From an uncultured Bacteroidaceae bacterium (lineage in GTDB: Bacteria > Bacteroidota > Bacteroidia > Bacteroidales > Bacteroidaceae), in the NCBI GenBank assembly GCA_905234125.1, contig CAJOGQ010000034.1, forward strand, positions 1 to 42,318: a stretch of DNA of 42,318 bases, given 5' to 3'. This document shows positions 6,810-15,475 of this stretch, in pieces. Both the position numbers and the translations under genes were made by a program. The stretch's first letter is position 1, and each line of letters begins with the position of its first letter. The notes under the pieces are model-generated. The model ran no database searches. It had not been told where the DNA came from and worked only from the letters and a program-made list of their open reading frames with translations.

Positions 6810-8116
6810 AAGAGTTCTACGGTTTGGACGAGTTTGTTGCTGTTGGAGCCTTTGATGAGGATGAGGTGCCCCTTGGGTTGCTCTGCCACGATGGCCGATT
6901 TCACTTCCTCCACATTGGCAAAAAGTCGGTAGTCGGTAGGGTGGGAGGTCTTGGCAAATTCCTCGCCGACGAGCCAAACCACCTCGAATCCACATTCGCC
7001 GATGAGGTCGATGATTTTCTGATGCTCCTCTTCACTCACCACGCCGAGTTCGCCCATCTGTCCGAGGATGCACATCTTATGGTCAGCGGGGATGAGGCGG
7101 AAGTTGTCAAGTGCGGCCTTCATGCTGGTGGGATTGGCGTTGTAGGCATCCACCACGAGCCGGTTGTTCTTTGTGATGGTCAGCTGACTGCGGTTGTTCG
7201 AGGGAGTGTATTCCTCCAGCGCCTTGCTGATGTCATCGGCAGGCACGTCGAAGTAGGTGCCGATGCAGGCAGCCGCCAGAGCGTTGTCGAGGTTGTACGA
7301 GCCGATGAGATGGGTTTGGACAAGCTTCTCCCTCTTTGAGGATTGGGGGACTTCCCACTTGAACTTCAGGAAGGGGTTGCACTCCACCAGCTCGCCCTTC
7401 ACCAGCAGGTCGTCAGCTTTCTGTTGTCCATACTTGACGAGTTTGAGTCCATTGCTGATGCCCAATAGGTGTGGATTGTCGTTGTTGATGAAGGCTGTGC
7501 CACCCAGTTCGCGGAGGAAATCGTAGAGTTCGCCTTTGGTGCGGATGACACCCTCGAACGAGCCGAAGCCCAGCAGGTGAGCCTTACCCACGTTGGTGAT
7601 GATGCCGAAGTCGGGCAGGACAATCTCCACCAGCGTTTTGATTTCTCCTGGATGGTTGGCTCCCATCTCGATGACGGCGATATCGTGCTCCTTGGTGAGC
7701 TGCAGGAGGGTTTTGGGCACGCCGATGTGATTGTTGAAGTTCCCTTGCGTGTAGAGCACGTTATATTTCTTCTTCAGCACCGCGGCGATGAGTTCCTTTG
7801 TCGTGGTCTTGCCGTTGGTGCCAGTGATGCCGATGATGGGCGTGCCCAGATGGACACGGTGATACTTGGCGAGTTGCTGGAGGGTCTTCAGCACGTCATC
7901 GACTAAGATGAGCCTCTCGTTGCCTTCTTTGGCATGTTCCTTCTCGTCGATGACTGCATACGCCGCTCCCTTTTCTATCGCCATTTTGGCGTAGGCATTG
8001 CCGTCGAAGGTTTCACCCTTCAGGGCAAAAAACATCGAACCCTCTGGCACATCTCGGCTATCGGTTGTGATGGTCGGATGTTGCAAGAACAGTTCGTATA
8101 GGTCTTTCATATCCAT
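6806..8116 (-). CDS. murF: UDP-MurNAc-tripeptide--D-alanyl-D-alanine ligase
   Basis: MurF adds D-Ala-D-Ala to UDP-MurNAc-tripeptide, the final cytoplasmic step of peptidoglycan precursor synthesis. The 436-aa protein has the three-domain Mur ligase layout: an N-terminal substrate domain with TDSR (18-21), the ATP-binding P-loop GITGTNGKTTTKE (96-108), and a C-terminal domain. QGNFNNHIGVP and EMGANHPGEI are further MurF-typical motifs. Its stop overlaps the start of the following Lys/Glu-rich gene (ATGA), and only 1 nt separates its start from the cdaA stop. Another ATG lies two codons downstream of the chosen one. Confidence 0.95.
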   Translation of the reverse strand: MDMKDLYELFLQHPTITTDSRDVPEGSMFFALKGETFDGNAYAKMAIEKGAAYAVIDEKEHAKEGNERLILVDDVLKTLQQLAKYHRVHLGTPIIGITGTNGKTTTKELIAAVLKKKYNVLYTQGNFNNHIGVPKTLLQLTKEHDIAVIEMGANHPGEIKTLVEIVLPDFGIITNVGKAHLLGFGSFEGVIRTKGELYDFLRELGGTAFINNDNPHLLGISNGLKLVKYGQQKADDLLVKGELVECNPFLKFKWEVPQSSKREKLVQTHLIGSYNLDNALAAACIGTYFDVPADDISKALEEYTPSNNRSQLTITKNNRLVVDAYNANPTSMKAALDNFRLIPADHKMCILGQMGELGVVSEEEHQKIIDLIGECGFEVVWLVGEEFAKTSHPTDYRLFANVEEVKSAIVAEQPKGHLILIKGSNSNKLVQTVELL

Positions 8117-8117
8117 A

Positions 8118-8891
8118 TTACTTCAACGCATTTATCAGATAACTTTCCAGTTCGTTGCTGGCCAGTCGCAGGTGGAATTCACCGCCCTGTGCCACGCTGA
8201 TGGCTCCTGTCTCCTCGCTCACGATGATGGCGATGGCGTCGCTCTGTGATGTGATGCCCAAGGCCGCGCGATGTCTCAGTCCCAGTTCTTTCGGGATGTT
8301 GAGGTTGTGGCTCACAGGCAGGATGCAACCCGCTGCCGAGATGCGGTTGTGGCTGATGATCATGGCTCCGTCGTGGAGGGGGGAGTTCTTGAAGAAGATG
8401 TTCTTGATGAGTTCCGTGCTGATGTTGGCATCGATGCTCTCACCCGACTTGATGACATCGCCCAGCGACATCTCTCGCTCGATGACGATGAGGGCTCCCA
8501 CCAGATTCTTGCTCATGTAGTCGCAGGCCAGCACGATGCGCATCAGTTGCTGATCCACGTGTTCCTCCTCCACGTTCGTCTTCCGCTTCACGAAGTAGCG
8601 GGTGATGAAATGGAGCTGACGCTGAGAACCCAGCGTGAGAAAGAACCGTCGGATTTCCTCCTGAAACAGGATGATGAGCGCCACCACACCCACGCTGACC
8701 AGTTTGTCGAAGATGCTGCCCAAGAGTTTCATCTCCAACATCTGCGATACGACAATCCACGTGATGACGAACACCAAGATGCCGTAGAAGATGTTCAGCG
8801 AGCCCGACATCTTCATCAGTCGCCATGCGTAGAACAGCATCACGGCGACCAGCAGAATGTCAATAGCGTCTTTTATACCAAATTCAAACAC
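8118..8891 (-). CDS. cdaA: Membrane diadenylate cyclase (c-di-AMP synthase)
   Basis: CdaA condenses two ATP into the second messenger c-di-AMP, which controls osmolyte transport and cell-wall homeostasis in other bacteria. The 257-aa protein has three N-terminal hydrophobic segments (about 8-25, 33-52 and 62-78) and a C-terminal DAC (DisA_N) domain. The catalytic motifs are DGA (174-176, in LHDGAMI) and RHR (206-208). The length is normal for CdaA. The gene sits between folP (4 nt apart) and murF (1 nt apart). No cdaR-type regulator is present, unlike in Firmicutes, where cdaA is linked to cdaR and glmM. Confidence 0.95.
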   Translation of the reverse strand: MFEFGIKDAIDILLVAVMLFYAWRLMKMSGSLNIFYGILVFVITWIVVSQMLEMKLLGSIFDKLVSVGVVALIILFQEEIRRFFLTLGSQRQLHFITRYFVKRKTNVEEEHVDQQLMRIVLACDYMSKNLVGALIVIEREMSLGDVIKSGESIDANISTELIKNIFFKNSPLHDGAMIISHNRISAAGCILPVSHNLNIPKELGLRHRAALGITSQSDAIAIIVSEETGAISVAQGGEFHLRLASNELESYLINALK

Positions 8892-8895
8892 GGGC

Positions 8896-9750
8896 TTAGA
8901 GTTTAGAGTTTAGCGTTTTTTGATACAGCTTGACCACTTCGAAGGCTTCCTTCACATCGTGCACCCTCAGGATGCTCGCTCCCTTCTGCAGGGCGATGGT
9001 GTTCAGCACCGTAGTGCCGTTCAGCGCCTCGTTGGGGGTACAGCCCAGCAGTTTATAAATCATGCTCTTGCGCGACACACCCACCAGCAGGGGCAGTTCG
9101 AACACGTTCAGCATCTCCTGATGCGCCAGCAGTTCGTAGTTCTCTTCCAGGGTCTTGCCGAAGCCGTAGCCGGGGTCGAGGATGATGTCCTTCTGTCCCA
9201 GGTCGCGCAGCTGCTGAACCTTCTCGGCAAAGAAACGCAAGACAGACTGATTCCCGCCCTGCATCGTTTTCCCCACAGGGCAGAGAGGGTCTGGCTTCAC
9301 GTTGTGGGTCAACACATACGGCACACCCATCTTCGCCACCGTTTGGAACATCTTCTCGTCCAGTTCGCCTGCCGTCACGTCGTTCACAATGTCAGCTCCC
9401 AGTTCCTCCACCGCCATCTTCGCCACATCGCTGCGGAACGTGTCCACGCTCACCACCGCATCGGGAGCCACCTCCCTCACCACCTTCATGCCACGTCGCA
9501 GACGCATCATCTCCTCCTCCGTCGATACTGGCTCCGCACCAGGTCTGGTCGAATACGCACCCACATCAATTATCGTGCCTCCCTCGTCCACAATCTCCTT
9601 CACACGCCTTCCGATAGCCTCCTCCGTCTCCATCCGGCTCGCCTCATAGAACGAGTCGGGCGTCACGTTCAGAATGCCCATCACACGGGGAGTCGAGAGG
9701 TCAAACAACCTCCCGCGCACGTTAATATAATAAGGTGTGAATTCTTTCAT
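8896..9750 (-). CDS. folP: Dihydropteroate synthase
   Basis: FolP joins p-aminobenzoate to hydroxymethyl-dihydropterin diphosphate in folate synthesis and is the sulfonamide target. The 284-aa TIM-barrel protein shows MGILNVTPDSF (24-34), DVGAYSTRPGAEPV (62-75), VNDVTAG, DPGYGFGKT (192-200), SRKSM (226-230) and the C-terminal RVHDV with Arg262 and His264. It is the first gene of the folP-cdaA-murF operon, and its promoter box lies immediately upstream. The last codons overlap a CTCTAAA-type heptamer repeat. Confidence 0.95.
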   Translation of the reverse strand: MKEFTPYYINVRGRLFDLSTPRVMGILNVTPDSFYEASRMETEEAIGRRVKEIVDEGGTIIDVGAYSTRPGAEPVSTEEEMMRLRRGMKVVREVAPDAVVSVDTFRSDVAKMAVEELGADIVNDVTAGELDEKMFQTVAKMGVPYVLTHNVKPDPLCPVGKTMQGGNQSVLRFFAEKVQQLRDLGQKDIILDPGYGFGKTLEENYELLAHQEMLNVFELPLLVGVSRKSMIYKLLGCTPNEALNGTTVLNTIALQKGASILRVHDVKEAFEVVKLYQKTLNSKL

Positions 9751-9755
9751 GGGGG

Positions 9756-9786
9756 CAAAGGTATGAAGAATTATCTGAATGACAAA
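9756..9786 (-). promoter_or_regulatory. Promoter of the folP-cdaA-murF operon
   Basis: On the minus strand TTTG (9786-9783), a 19-nt spacer and TACCTTTG (9763-9756) match the Bacteroidetes consensus exactly. The -7 box ends only 5 nt before the folP ATG, so the transcript should be leaderless or nearly so. Confidence 0.8.
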
Positions 9787-9883
9787 ATATAAACTGATTT
9801 TTTCAGAAAACTTTCCGATTTCTTAAAAGGACGTGTGATGTATCGCCCCTTTAACTACCCTTCTTTTCTCTTTTGCTTTCCTG

Positions 9884-10609
9884 TCAGAAGATCCACTTCA
9901 GGGCGACGGTGGGGTTGACGAAGAACTCCTTGTCGTTGACCTGGTTGTAGATGAAGCCGTTGGAGATTTCGCACTCGCCACCGATGCTGAGGTGGGTCTT
10001 CTGAAGCCCGTGGATGGTGTTGAGGTTGAACCAAATCTGGGGTTCGGTGAGGAAGACGAGCTTGCCGTGGCGGTTGTCCTTCTCGCCGCGCCACACGTCG
10101 GCGAAGCCTGAGAAGGTAAGTGCCTTGTGGAGGAAAGTGATGCCCCACACGCCAGTGACTTGGAAGCTGGCGTAGGCGTTGGTGTTGTCGTAGCTCTTGA
10201 AGAACTGCTTATACATGGCCTGCAGGCTGTAGGTCTTGGAGAAGTCGGCTGAGTGTCCGTTCCATGCGAAACCGGCGAGTCCGGCCTGCTGGAAACTGCC
10301 GAAGCGGTTGAGACCGCCGTCATATTCGACGTGGAAGGCGAAGGGTGACTGCTTGCCGAGGTTCAGTTCGCGGGAGACCTCGGTGTAGGCTCCCTCGGTG
10401 AACTTCTTGCTGAAATCGACATCGACGAAGTAGAACCACGAACCCCACTCGTCGGCCTTGAACTGTTCGAGGGTCATGGTGACGTTGGCGCGTCCACCTT
10501 CTTCGTCGGTGTAGATGCTGTGACCGAAGTCGTAGTGCAATTGGATGTTCTGTGCCTGAGCACTGATGGCGGCGATGAGGGTCATCGCCAGGAGAATGGA
10601 TTTCTTCAT
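9884..10609 (-). CDS. DUF5020-type, probably Tsx-like outer membrane protein
   Basis: The 241-aa protein starts with a clear signal peptide (cleavage near AQAQ, residue 20). The mature part shows alternating aromatic and polar residues and ends in an aromatic residue (LKWIF), the pattern of an outer membrane beta-barrel. I recognise it as like the DUF5020 family of Bacteroidetes, which I believe is related to Tsx nucleoside channels. The context agrees: it is the last gene after two nucleobase permeases on the same strand. The inferred role is passage of nucleosides or nucleobases through the outer membrane. The family call is from memory and the substrate is inferred. Confidence 0.7.
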   Translation of the reverse strand: MKKSILLAMTLIAAISAQAQNIQLHYDFGHSIYTDEEGGRANVTMTLEQFKADEWGSWFYFVDVDFSKKFTEGAYTEVSRELNLGKQSPFAFHVEYDGGLNRFGSFQQAGLAGFAWNGHSADFSKTYSLQAMYKQFFKSYDNTNAYASFQVTGVWGITFLHKALTFSGFADVWRGEKDNRHGKLVFLTEPQIWFNLNTIHGLQKTHLSIGGECEISNGFIYNQVNDKEFFVNPTVALKWIF

Positions 10610-10651
10610 TGTTGGATGATTGTTATGGGTTTCGCCCAGCGCGTAGGCTGG

Positions 10652-11962
10652 TTAAGTATATTGTTCTATATCTATATCCACGCGGTGTGGGAGGATGGCG
10701 TTGAGGAGGATACCGACGATGGCAGCGAGAGCCAGTCCGGAGAGGTTGACAGAACCGATGGCGATGGAGTCGTTGGCTCCGTACTTCACGCCGATGGCGA
10801 TGACGAGGATGAGGGCGGCGATGATGATGTTGCGCATGGAGGCGAAGTCGATGTGGGCTTCGACCATGTTGCGGATGCCGACAGCGGAGATCATGCCGTA
10901 GAGGATGAGGGACACTCCACCGATGGTGGCGGCAGGCATCAGACCCACAAGGCAAGCGAATTTGGGACAGAAGCTCAGGAGGATGGCCAGCACGGCTGCG
11001 AGGCGGATGACACGCGGGTCGAAGACCTTAGTGATGTTGAGCACGCCGGTGTTCTCGCCGTAGGTGGTGTTAGCTGGCGCTCCGAAGAGGGAGGCGAGTG
11101 CCGTGGCGATACCGTCGCCAGTCAGCGTTCGGTGTAGACCGGGGTCGGTAAGGAAGTTCTTGCCTACCGTTCCAGAGATGGCGCACATGTCGCCGATGTG
11201 CTCCATGATGGTGGCGAAGGCGATGGGCATGATGGCGATGATGCTGGTGAGCACGAGTGAGGAGTCGGCATCGTCGAAGACGGCCAGGATGGTGTTCTGA
11301 CGCGCCACAGGCAGACCGATCCAGTCAGCCTCGCCGAGGGCGGTGAAATCGACACGTCCGAGGCAGGCTGCCAGTCCGTAGGAGACAATGACACCGAGCA
11401 GGATGGGCACGATGCGGACGATGCCCCGTCCCCACATGTTGCTGACAATCACCACGACGATGGCCACGAGCGAGATGAGCCAGTCGGAGGTGACGCTCGA
11501 AATGGCTGAGCCGGAGAGGCAGAGTCCGATGGATATGACGATGGGGCCTGTGACCACAGGTGGGAAGTATTTGAGGATGCGTTCGGAGCCGAACCACTTG
11601 ATGAGGCCTGCCATGACGAAGTAGCAGAGTCCGGCACAGGCCACGCCGATGCAGGCATAGTCGAGGGAGAGCCATTCGGGCAGTCCCTTCTCCACACCAA
11701 TCTGCTTGATGGACATGTAGCCCCCGATGAAGGCGAACGAACTGCCGAGGAAGGCGGGGACTTTCCACTTCGAGATGAAGTGGAAAAGGAGTGTGCCGAT
11801 GCCTGCGAAGAGTAGGGTGGCGGACACGTTCAGGCCTGTGATGGCGGGCACAAGGATGGTGGCGCCAAACATGGCGAAGAGATGCTGGATGCCCAGGATG
11901 CTGAACTTGACAGGCCCCAGTTGGCGGGCATCATAAATGCCCAGTTGCGATGATGTTTCCAT
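10652..11962 (-). CDS. uraA: Uracil/xanthine permease, NCS2 family (UraA-like)
   Basis: This 436-aa polytopic inner membrane proton symporter takes up uracil or xanthine. NCS2 signatures are clear: the QH motif in GIQHLFAMFG (24-33), Glu254 in EHIGD and Glu303 in TTYGENTG. The two glutamates are 49 residues apart, as are the substrate-binding pair of E. coli UraA. It lies 10 nt after the AzgA-type permease and 42 nt before the Tsx-like gene, forming one transcription unit. UraA-like uracil specificity is more likely than xanthine but is not proven. Confidence 0.9.
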   Translation of the reverse strand: METSSQLGIYDARQLGPVKFSILGIQHLFAMFGATILVPAITGLNVSATLLFAGIGTLLFHFISKWKVPAFLGSSFAFIGGYMSIKQIGVEKGLPEWLSLDYACIGVACAGLCYFVMAGLIKWFGSERILKYFPPVVTGPIVISIGLCLSGSAISSVTSDWLISLVAIVVVIVSNMWGRGIVRIVPILLGVIVSYGLAACLGRVDFTALGEADWIGLPVARQNTILAVFDDADSSLVLTSIIAIMPIAFATIMEHIGDMCAISGTVGKNFLTDPGLHRTLTGDGIATALASLFGAPANTTYGENTGVLNITKVFDPRVIRLAAVLAILLSFCPKFACLVGLMPAATIGGVSLILYGMISAVGIRNMVEAHIDFASMRNIIIAALILVIAIGVKYGANDSIAIGSVNLSGLALAAIVGILLNAILPHRVDIDIEQYT

Positions 11963-11972
11963 TATTTAATTA

Positions 11973-13286
11973 TTATAAGAGTGCATATCTGGCGGTGAAG
12001 AGGATGGCCAGGATGACTAATGTCCAGTTCAGATTCTTCCACTTGCGGGCAATGGCGTTGAGCGCCACGTAGGAGATGATGCCGAGGAGGATGCCGTCGG
12101 AGATGGAACTTGCCATAGCCATGGAGAAGAGGGTGATGAACGCAGGCAGACCTTCTTCGTAGGAGTTGAAGTCGATGTGTATCACACGCATGAACATCAT
12201 CAGACCCACGATAATCAGTGCCGGACTTGTAGCGGAAGACGGGATGGACAGGAATAATGGCGAGAAGAACAGCGCGACGAGGAAGAGCATGGCGATGGTG
12301 AACGAGGTGAGGCCCGTGCGACCGCCTTCGCTCACACCGGCTGCGGACTCCACGTAGGTGGTGGTGGTCGATGCGCCCACACAAGTTCCGACTGTGGTGG
12401 CAATGGCATCGGCAAGCAACGCCTCATTCACATGGGGAATTGAGCCGTCGGACTTCACCATGTTGGCCGAGCCCATCACGCCTATGAGCGTTCCGATGGT
12501 GTCGAACATGTCGATGAAGAGGAATGTGATGACCACCAGGAGCATGTCGAGGGTGAGGATGTCGTGCCACTCGAACTGCATGCACAGGGGTGACACGTCA
12601 GGGGGCAAGCCGACGATGCCGCTGAGATGGGTCTCGCCGAAGGGGATGCCAATGAGCGTCGTCAGCAAGATGCCGATGAGCATGGCGCCCTTAATTCTGT
12701 AGATGAGCAATGCGGCGGTGATGATGATGCCGATGATGCAGACCAGGGCTGGACCCGAGGTGATGTGTCCCAGGGTGATGAAGGTGGTGTCGCTCTTTTC
12801 GATGAGGCCAGAGTTCTTCAGCCCCAAGGAGGCAATGAACAGACCGATGCCCACAGAGATGGCTGCCTTCAACTGCATGGGGATGGCATTGACAATCATG
12901 GCTCGGACTTTCGTGATGCTGAGGATGATGAAGATAATGCCCTCAATCAGAATGGCCGTGAGGGCAAACTGCCATGTGTAGCCCATCGTGAGGCAGACGG
13001 TGTAAACAAAAAAAGCGTTCAGACCCATGCCCGGGGCAAGTCCGAACGGCATCTTCGCATACAGCGACATGACCAGTGTGCCGACGACGGAGGCAATCAC
13101 TGTGGATGTGAACACAGCATTGGTGTCCATGCCTTGGGATGCGAGCGCCGAAAAGATGTTGGGGTTGACGGCGAGGATGTACGCCATCGTCAGGAAAGAC
13201 GTCAAGCCAGCCATCATCTCTGTCTTGACCTTGTGCTTCGACGCATCGAAGCCGAAGAGTTTTTGTAGTACCATACGTATTGACAA
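11973..13286 (-). CDS. Purine (guanine/hypoxanthine/adenine) permease, AzgA/PbuG type
   Basis: The 437-aa protein has many hydrophobic helices and begins with the typical AzgA/PbuG/GhxP sequence, including GLTSFLTMAYILAVNP and GMGLNAFFVYTVCL. SAAGVSEGGRTGLTS is another hallmark of the family. It imports purine bases by proton symport for salvage. It is the promoter-proximal gene of the uptake cluster. Substrate choice among guanine, hypoxanthine and adenine cannot be read from the sequence by eye. Confidence 0.9.
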   Translation of the reverse strand: MSIRMVLQKLFGFDASKHKVKTEMMAGLTSFLTMAYILAVNPNIFSALASQGMDTNAVFTSTVIASVVGTLVMSLYAKMPFGLAPGMGLNAFFVYTVCLTMGYTWQFALTAILIEGIIFIILSITKVRAMIVNAIPMQLKAAISVGIGLFIASLGLKNSGLIEKSDTTFITLGHITSGPALVCIIGIIITAALLIYRIKGAMLIGILLTTLIGIPFGETHLSGIVGLPPDVSPLCMQFEWHDILTLDMLLVVITFLFIDMFDTIGTLIGVMGSANMVKSDGSIPHVNEALLADAIATTVGTCVGASTTTTYVESAAGVSEGGRTGLTSFTIAMLFLVALFFSPLFLSIPSSATSPALIIVGLMMFMRVIHIDFNSYEEGLPAFITLFSMAMASSISDGILLGIISYVALNAIARKWKNLNWTLVILAILFTARYALL

Positions 13287-13318
13287 GTATTTTTAGAAGG
13301 ATAGTATTGATTTCGAGG

Positions 13319-13350
13319 CAAAGGTAGGAAAGATTTGTGGAAGGAGCAAA
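13319..13350 (-). promoter_or_regulatory. Promoter of the nucleobase uptake cluster
   Basis: On the minus strand TTTG (13350-13347), a 20-nt spacer and TACCTTTG (13326-13319) match the consensus. The leader would be about 25 nt, too short for a purine riboswitch. Confidence 0.78.
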
Positions 13351-13471
13351 TAAATCGGGAAGAAAATGGATGATGAAAGGGAAAAAAGTGGAAATACCGT
13401 TCGGGTGAGTGTTACATTTTAGATTGTTTTGAAATTTTTTCTTGCTGATTGTCAGCGAAATAACTAAAATG

Positions 13472-13484
13472 GGGTGTAACACCC
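13472..13484. promoter_or_regulatory. Palindromic operator candidate
   Basis: GGGTGT-A-ACACCC is a perfect palindrome with one central base. It ends 2 nt before the -33 TTG of the membrane regulator promoter. A related half, GGGTGAGTGTTACA, lies about 70 bp upstream (13403-13416) between the divergent promoters. The position suits activator or repressor binding, possibly autoregulation by the adjacent HTH protein. Confidence 0.5.
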
Positions 13485-13486
13485 TA

Positions 13487-13517
13487 TTGGTTATTTGCAG
13501 AAAAGTCACTAACTTTG
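13487..13517 (+). promoter_or_regulatory. Promoter of the membrane regulator operon
   Basis: TTG (13487-13489), a 20-nt spacer and TAACTTTG (13510-13517) fit the Bacteroidetes consensus. Transcription would start near 13523, which rules out the upstream in-frame start at 13442 and supports the ATG at 13538. Confidence 0.72.
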
Positions 13518-13537
13518 CAACGCCTTTTTCAAAACAG

Positions 13538-15475
13538 ATGAGAACGTCCAGTACATATTTCACATCTTATACATATATTATATATGTGTTGTTGCTGTTG
13601 CCACTTCGGGCAGGAGCCATGCAGAAAGTGTGGCAGGACGTGAAGGTCTATCATGCCAATCAACAAATGTTTGAAGTGACGGATGTGGTGGTGAACGACA
13701 CGGCCACGATGCTGACGATGACCGCCAAGGGGAAGCCCGACACGCAGTTCCTGATACGGAGGTCTTCTCATCTGCGTGATGACAGGGGACGATACTACGG
13801 ATTGCAAAGTTGGGATGGCATTGATGTGGGTAGAAGCGTCTGGATGGATGAACGTGGAGAGATGCGTTTCACGCTGTCGTTTGCGCCGTTGGCTGATGGG
13901 GTGCGATGGGTGGACTTGGTGGAATCGGAAGTGCATCTCGACGGTCTGCGGATGTTGGGCATCAGTGAAGGCGGACAAGTGGATGTGGCGCGGTATCAGC
14001 ATCGGAAGGTCGGTGATTTGTTCTCGTGTAAGAATAGCTTTGGCAGTGGGGAGGTGACCATCCGCGGACAGTTGAAAGGTTATCAGTCGGACATGGGGCA
14101 TCAGTCGCTTTTCCTGTGCGAAGAGTCGGCGTTGGCCGATGAAACGACACATGCCGTGGCTTCGTGTCACATTAGGGAAGATGGTTCCTTTGTGCTGAGT
14201 GCATCGGTGGCGAAGGCATCGCTGATGGTGCTGACCTCCACATTGGAGGGCGAAGTGTGGCAGATTCCTGTGTTTGTACATCCGGCCGACCAGATGACGC
14301 TGACCATTAGTCTGTCGGAGGGTAGGGTAGTGGATGTGCATTCGAAATGCAAGGAGAATCATATAGAGGCGATGCGTGAAGTGGCAATACTGGGAACGGA
14401 GTTTCTGGTGCCGAATCCGAAGATGGCCTCCACTCCGCTGACTGCCGTCTATGAGTCGCCGGCTATCAAGGGAAAGCAAATCATAGAGGACATGACGAGA
14501 CGGCATCGGGGACGCTATGTGGAGTTTGTGGGACTGAGTGCGAAGACGATGGTGACGACGCTGAATCAGTTGTCGAATATCCGCTATGATTTTTACGAAC
14601 ATCCTGACATCCATCTGGTCTATCTGTTCGATGGGAAGAGCGTCACGCGTGACTACTATAAGAAGTTTGTGGAGCGTTATTTGGACGAGGAGGACTGCCA
14701 TCTGCTCAGCATGGAGGACTTCAGTGCCGTGAGGGAGTTCCTGCTGTCGAGAGAATCCTCGTTGGTGGGCACACTCAATCGGGAGGGATTCCCGTTGCTC
14801 ACCCCGCTGAACTACAACGACGAGTTTGAGTTCCGTCGCCGATTCCGCATGATTCTGCGTACGGAATTAGATGCGCTGAGCGAGGAGGAGCAGGCGATGA
14901 TGGACACGATGGTGGAGGTGCCTGACAGCATTTCGCTCTACTACGACCGCGAGCATACGTTCGGAAGTGGGAGCATGTTGATTTCCCAGCCTCAGGCACA
15001 GGCGGAACATCGGATGCTGTGGGCAACTTGGTGGGTCATGGGCGTCGCTCTGCTGATGGCTCTTGTTGGATGGATCATTTATCGACAAAGGCGGAAGAAG
15101 GGCCTTGTAGCTGTCGATGAGAACCTGATAGTTGTCGATGAGGTAGAAGACGATATGGTCGAAGAACCGAATCAGCGGGAGACAGACCAGAAGGCGCAGG
15201 CAGTTGATAGTTTCTGTGCCAATCTGGTGATGGCGTGGGCCAACAAGAAGCCCAAGAATGCCCCGTTCCTCGAGAAATTGGAGAAGGCTTGTCCTTCGCT
15301 AAGCAAGCGCGAACAGGCGATGTGCCTTATTTACTATTCGGAGAAGATGGCGGACGACAAGGTGATGGAGATTCTGGATATTCCCTCGTCATCGGCCTAT
15401 CGCACGGCAAAGAGCCGATTGAGAAAGAAATTGAAAGGAATAGAACTAACAGAAATAAAAAACTTGAACTTATGA
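13538..15475 (+). CDS. Membrane-anchored HTH transcription regulator with large extracytoplasmic sensor
   Basis: The product is 645 aa. A signal peptide (about 1-28) is followed by roughly 460 extracytoplasmic residues, one membrane helix (about 494-515, then the stop-transfer RQRRKK), an acidic cytoplasmic linker, and a C-terminal helix-turn-helix of the sigma-70 region 4/LuxR kind (about 587-634, starting SLSKREQAM). The first periplasmic part resembles the N-terminal part of Bacteroidetes TlpA-type proteins, and residues about 325-400 look like a thioredoxin fold that lacks the CxxC pair. I infer a one-component signal transducer from envelope to DNA. The stop overlaps the next start (ATGA), so it probably regulates or works with the two secreted proteins downstream. 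The domain reading is by eye; the exact family is unknown. Confidence 0.72.
   Translation: MRTSSTYFTSYTYIIYVLLLLPLRAGAMQKVWQDVKVYHANQQMFEVTDVVVNDTATMLTMTAKGKPDTQFLIRRSSHLRDDRGRYYGLQSWDGIDVGRSVWMDERGEMRFTLSFAPLADGVRWVDLVESEVHLDGLRMLGISEGGQVDVARYQHRKVGDLFSCKNSFGSGEVTIRGQLKGYQSDMGHQSLFLCEESALADETTHAVASCHIREDGSFVLSASVAKASLMVLTSTLEGEVWQIPVFVHPADQMTLTISLSEGRVVDVHSKCKENHIEAMREVAILGTEFLVPNPKMASTPLTAVYESPAIKGKQIIEDMTRRHRGRYVEFVGLSAKTMVTTLNQLSNIRYDFYEHPDIHLVYLFDGKSVTRDYYKKFVERYLDEEDCHLLSMEDFSAVREFLLSRESSLVGTLNREGFPLLTPLNYNDEFEFRRRFRMILRTELDALSEEEQAMMDTMVEVPDSISLYYDREHTFGSGSMLISQPQAQAEHRMLWATWWVMGVALLMALVGWIIYRQRRKKGLVAVDENLIVVDEVEDDMVEEPNQRETDQKAQAVDSFCANLVMAWANKKPKNAPFLEKLEKACPSLSKREQAMCLIYYSEKMADDKVMEILDIPSSSAYRTAKSRLRKKLKGIELTEIKNLNL

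Noticed and set aside
13287-13318. Purine riboswitch before the nucleobase permeases
   Set aside because: The predicted leader is only about 25 nt, too short for an aptamer.
13442-13537. Longer start for the membrane regulator
   Set aside because: The promoter -33 and -7 boxes lie within this stretch, so it is upstream of the transcription start; the ATG at 13538 begins the signal peptide.
15235-15471. Longer start for the 972-aa MG2/plug-like protein
   Set aside because: It would overlap the HTH domain of the regulator by more than 200 nt, and the signal peptide begins at 15472.
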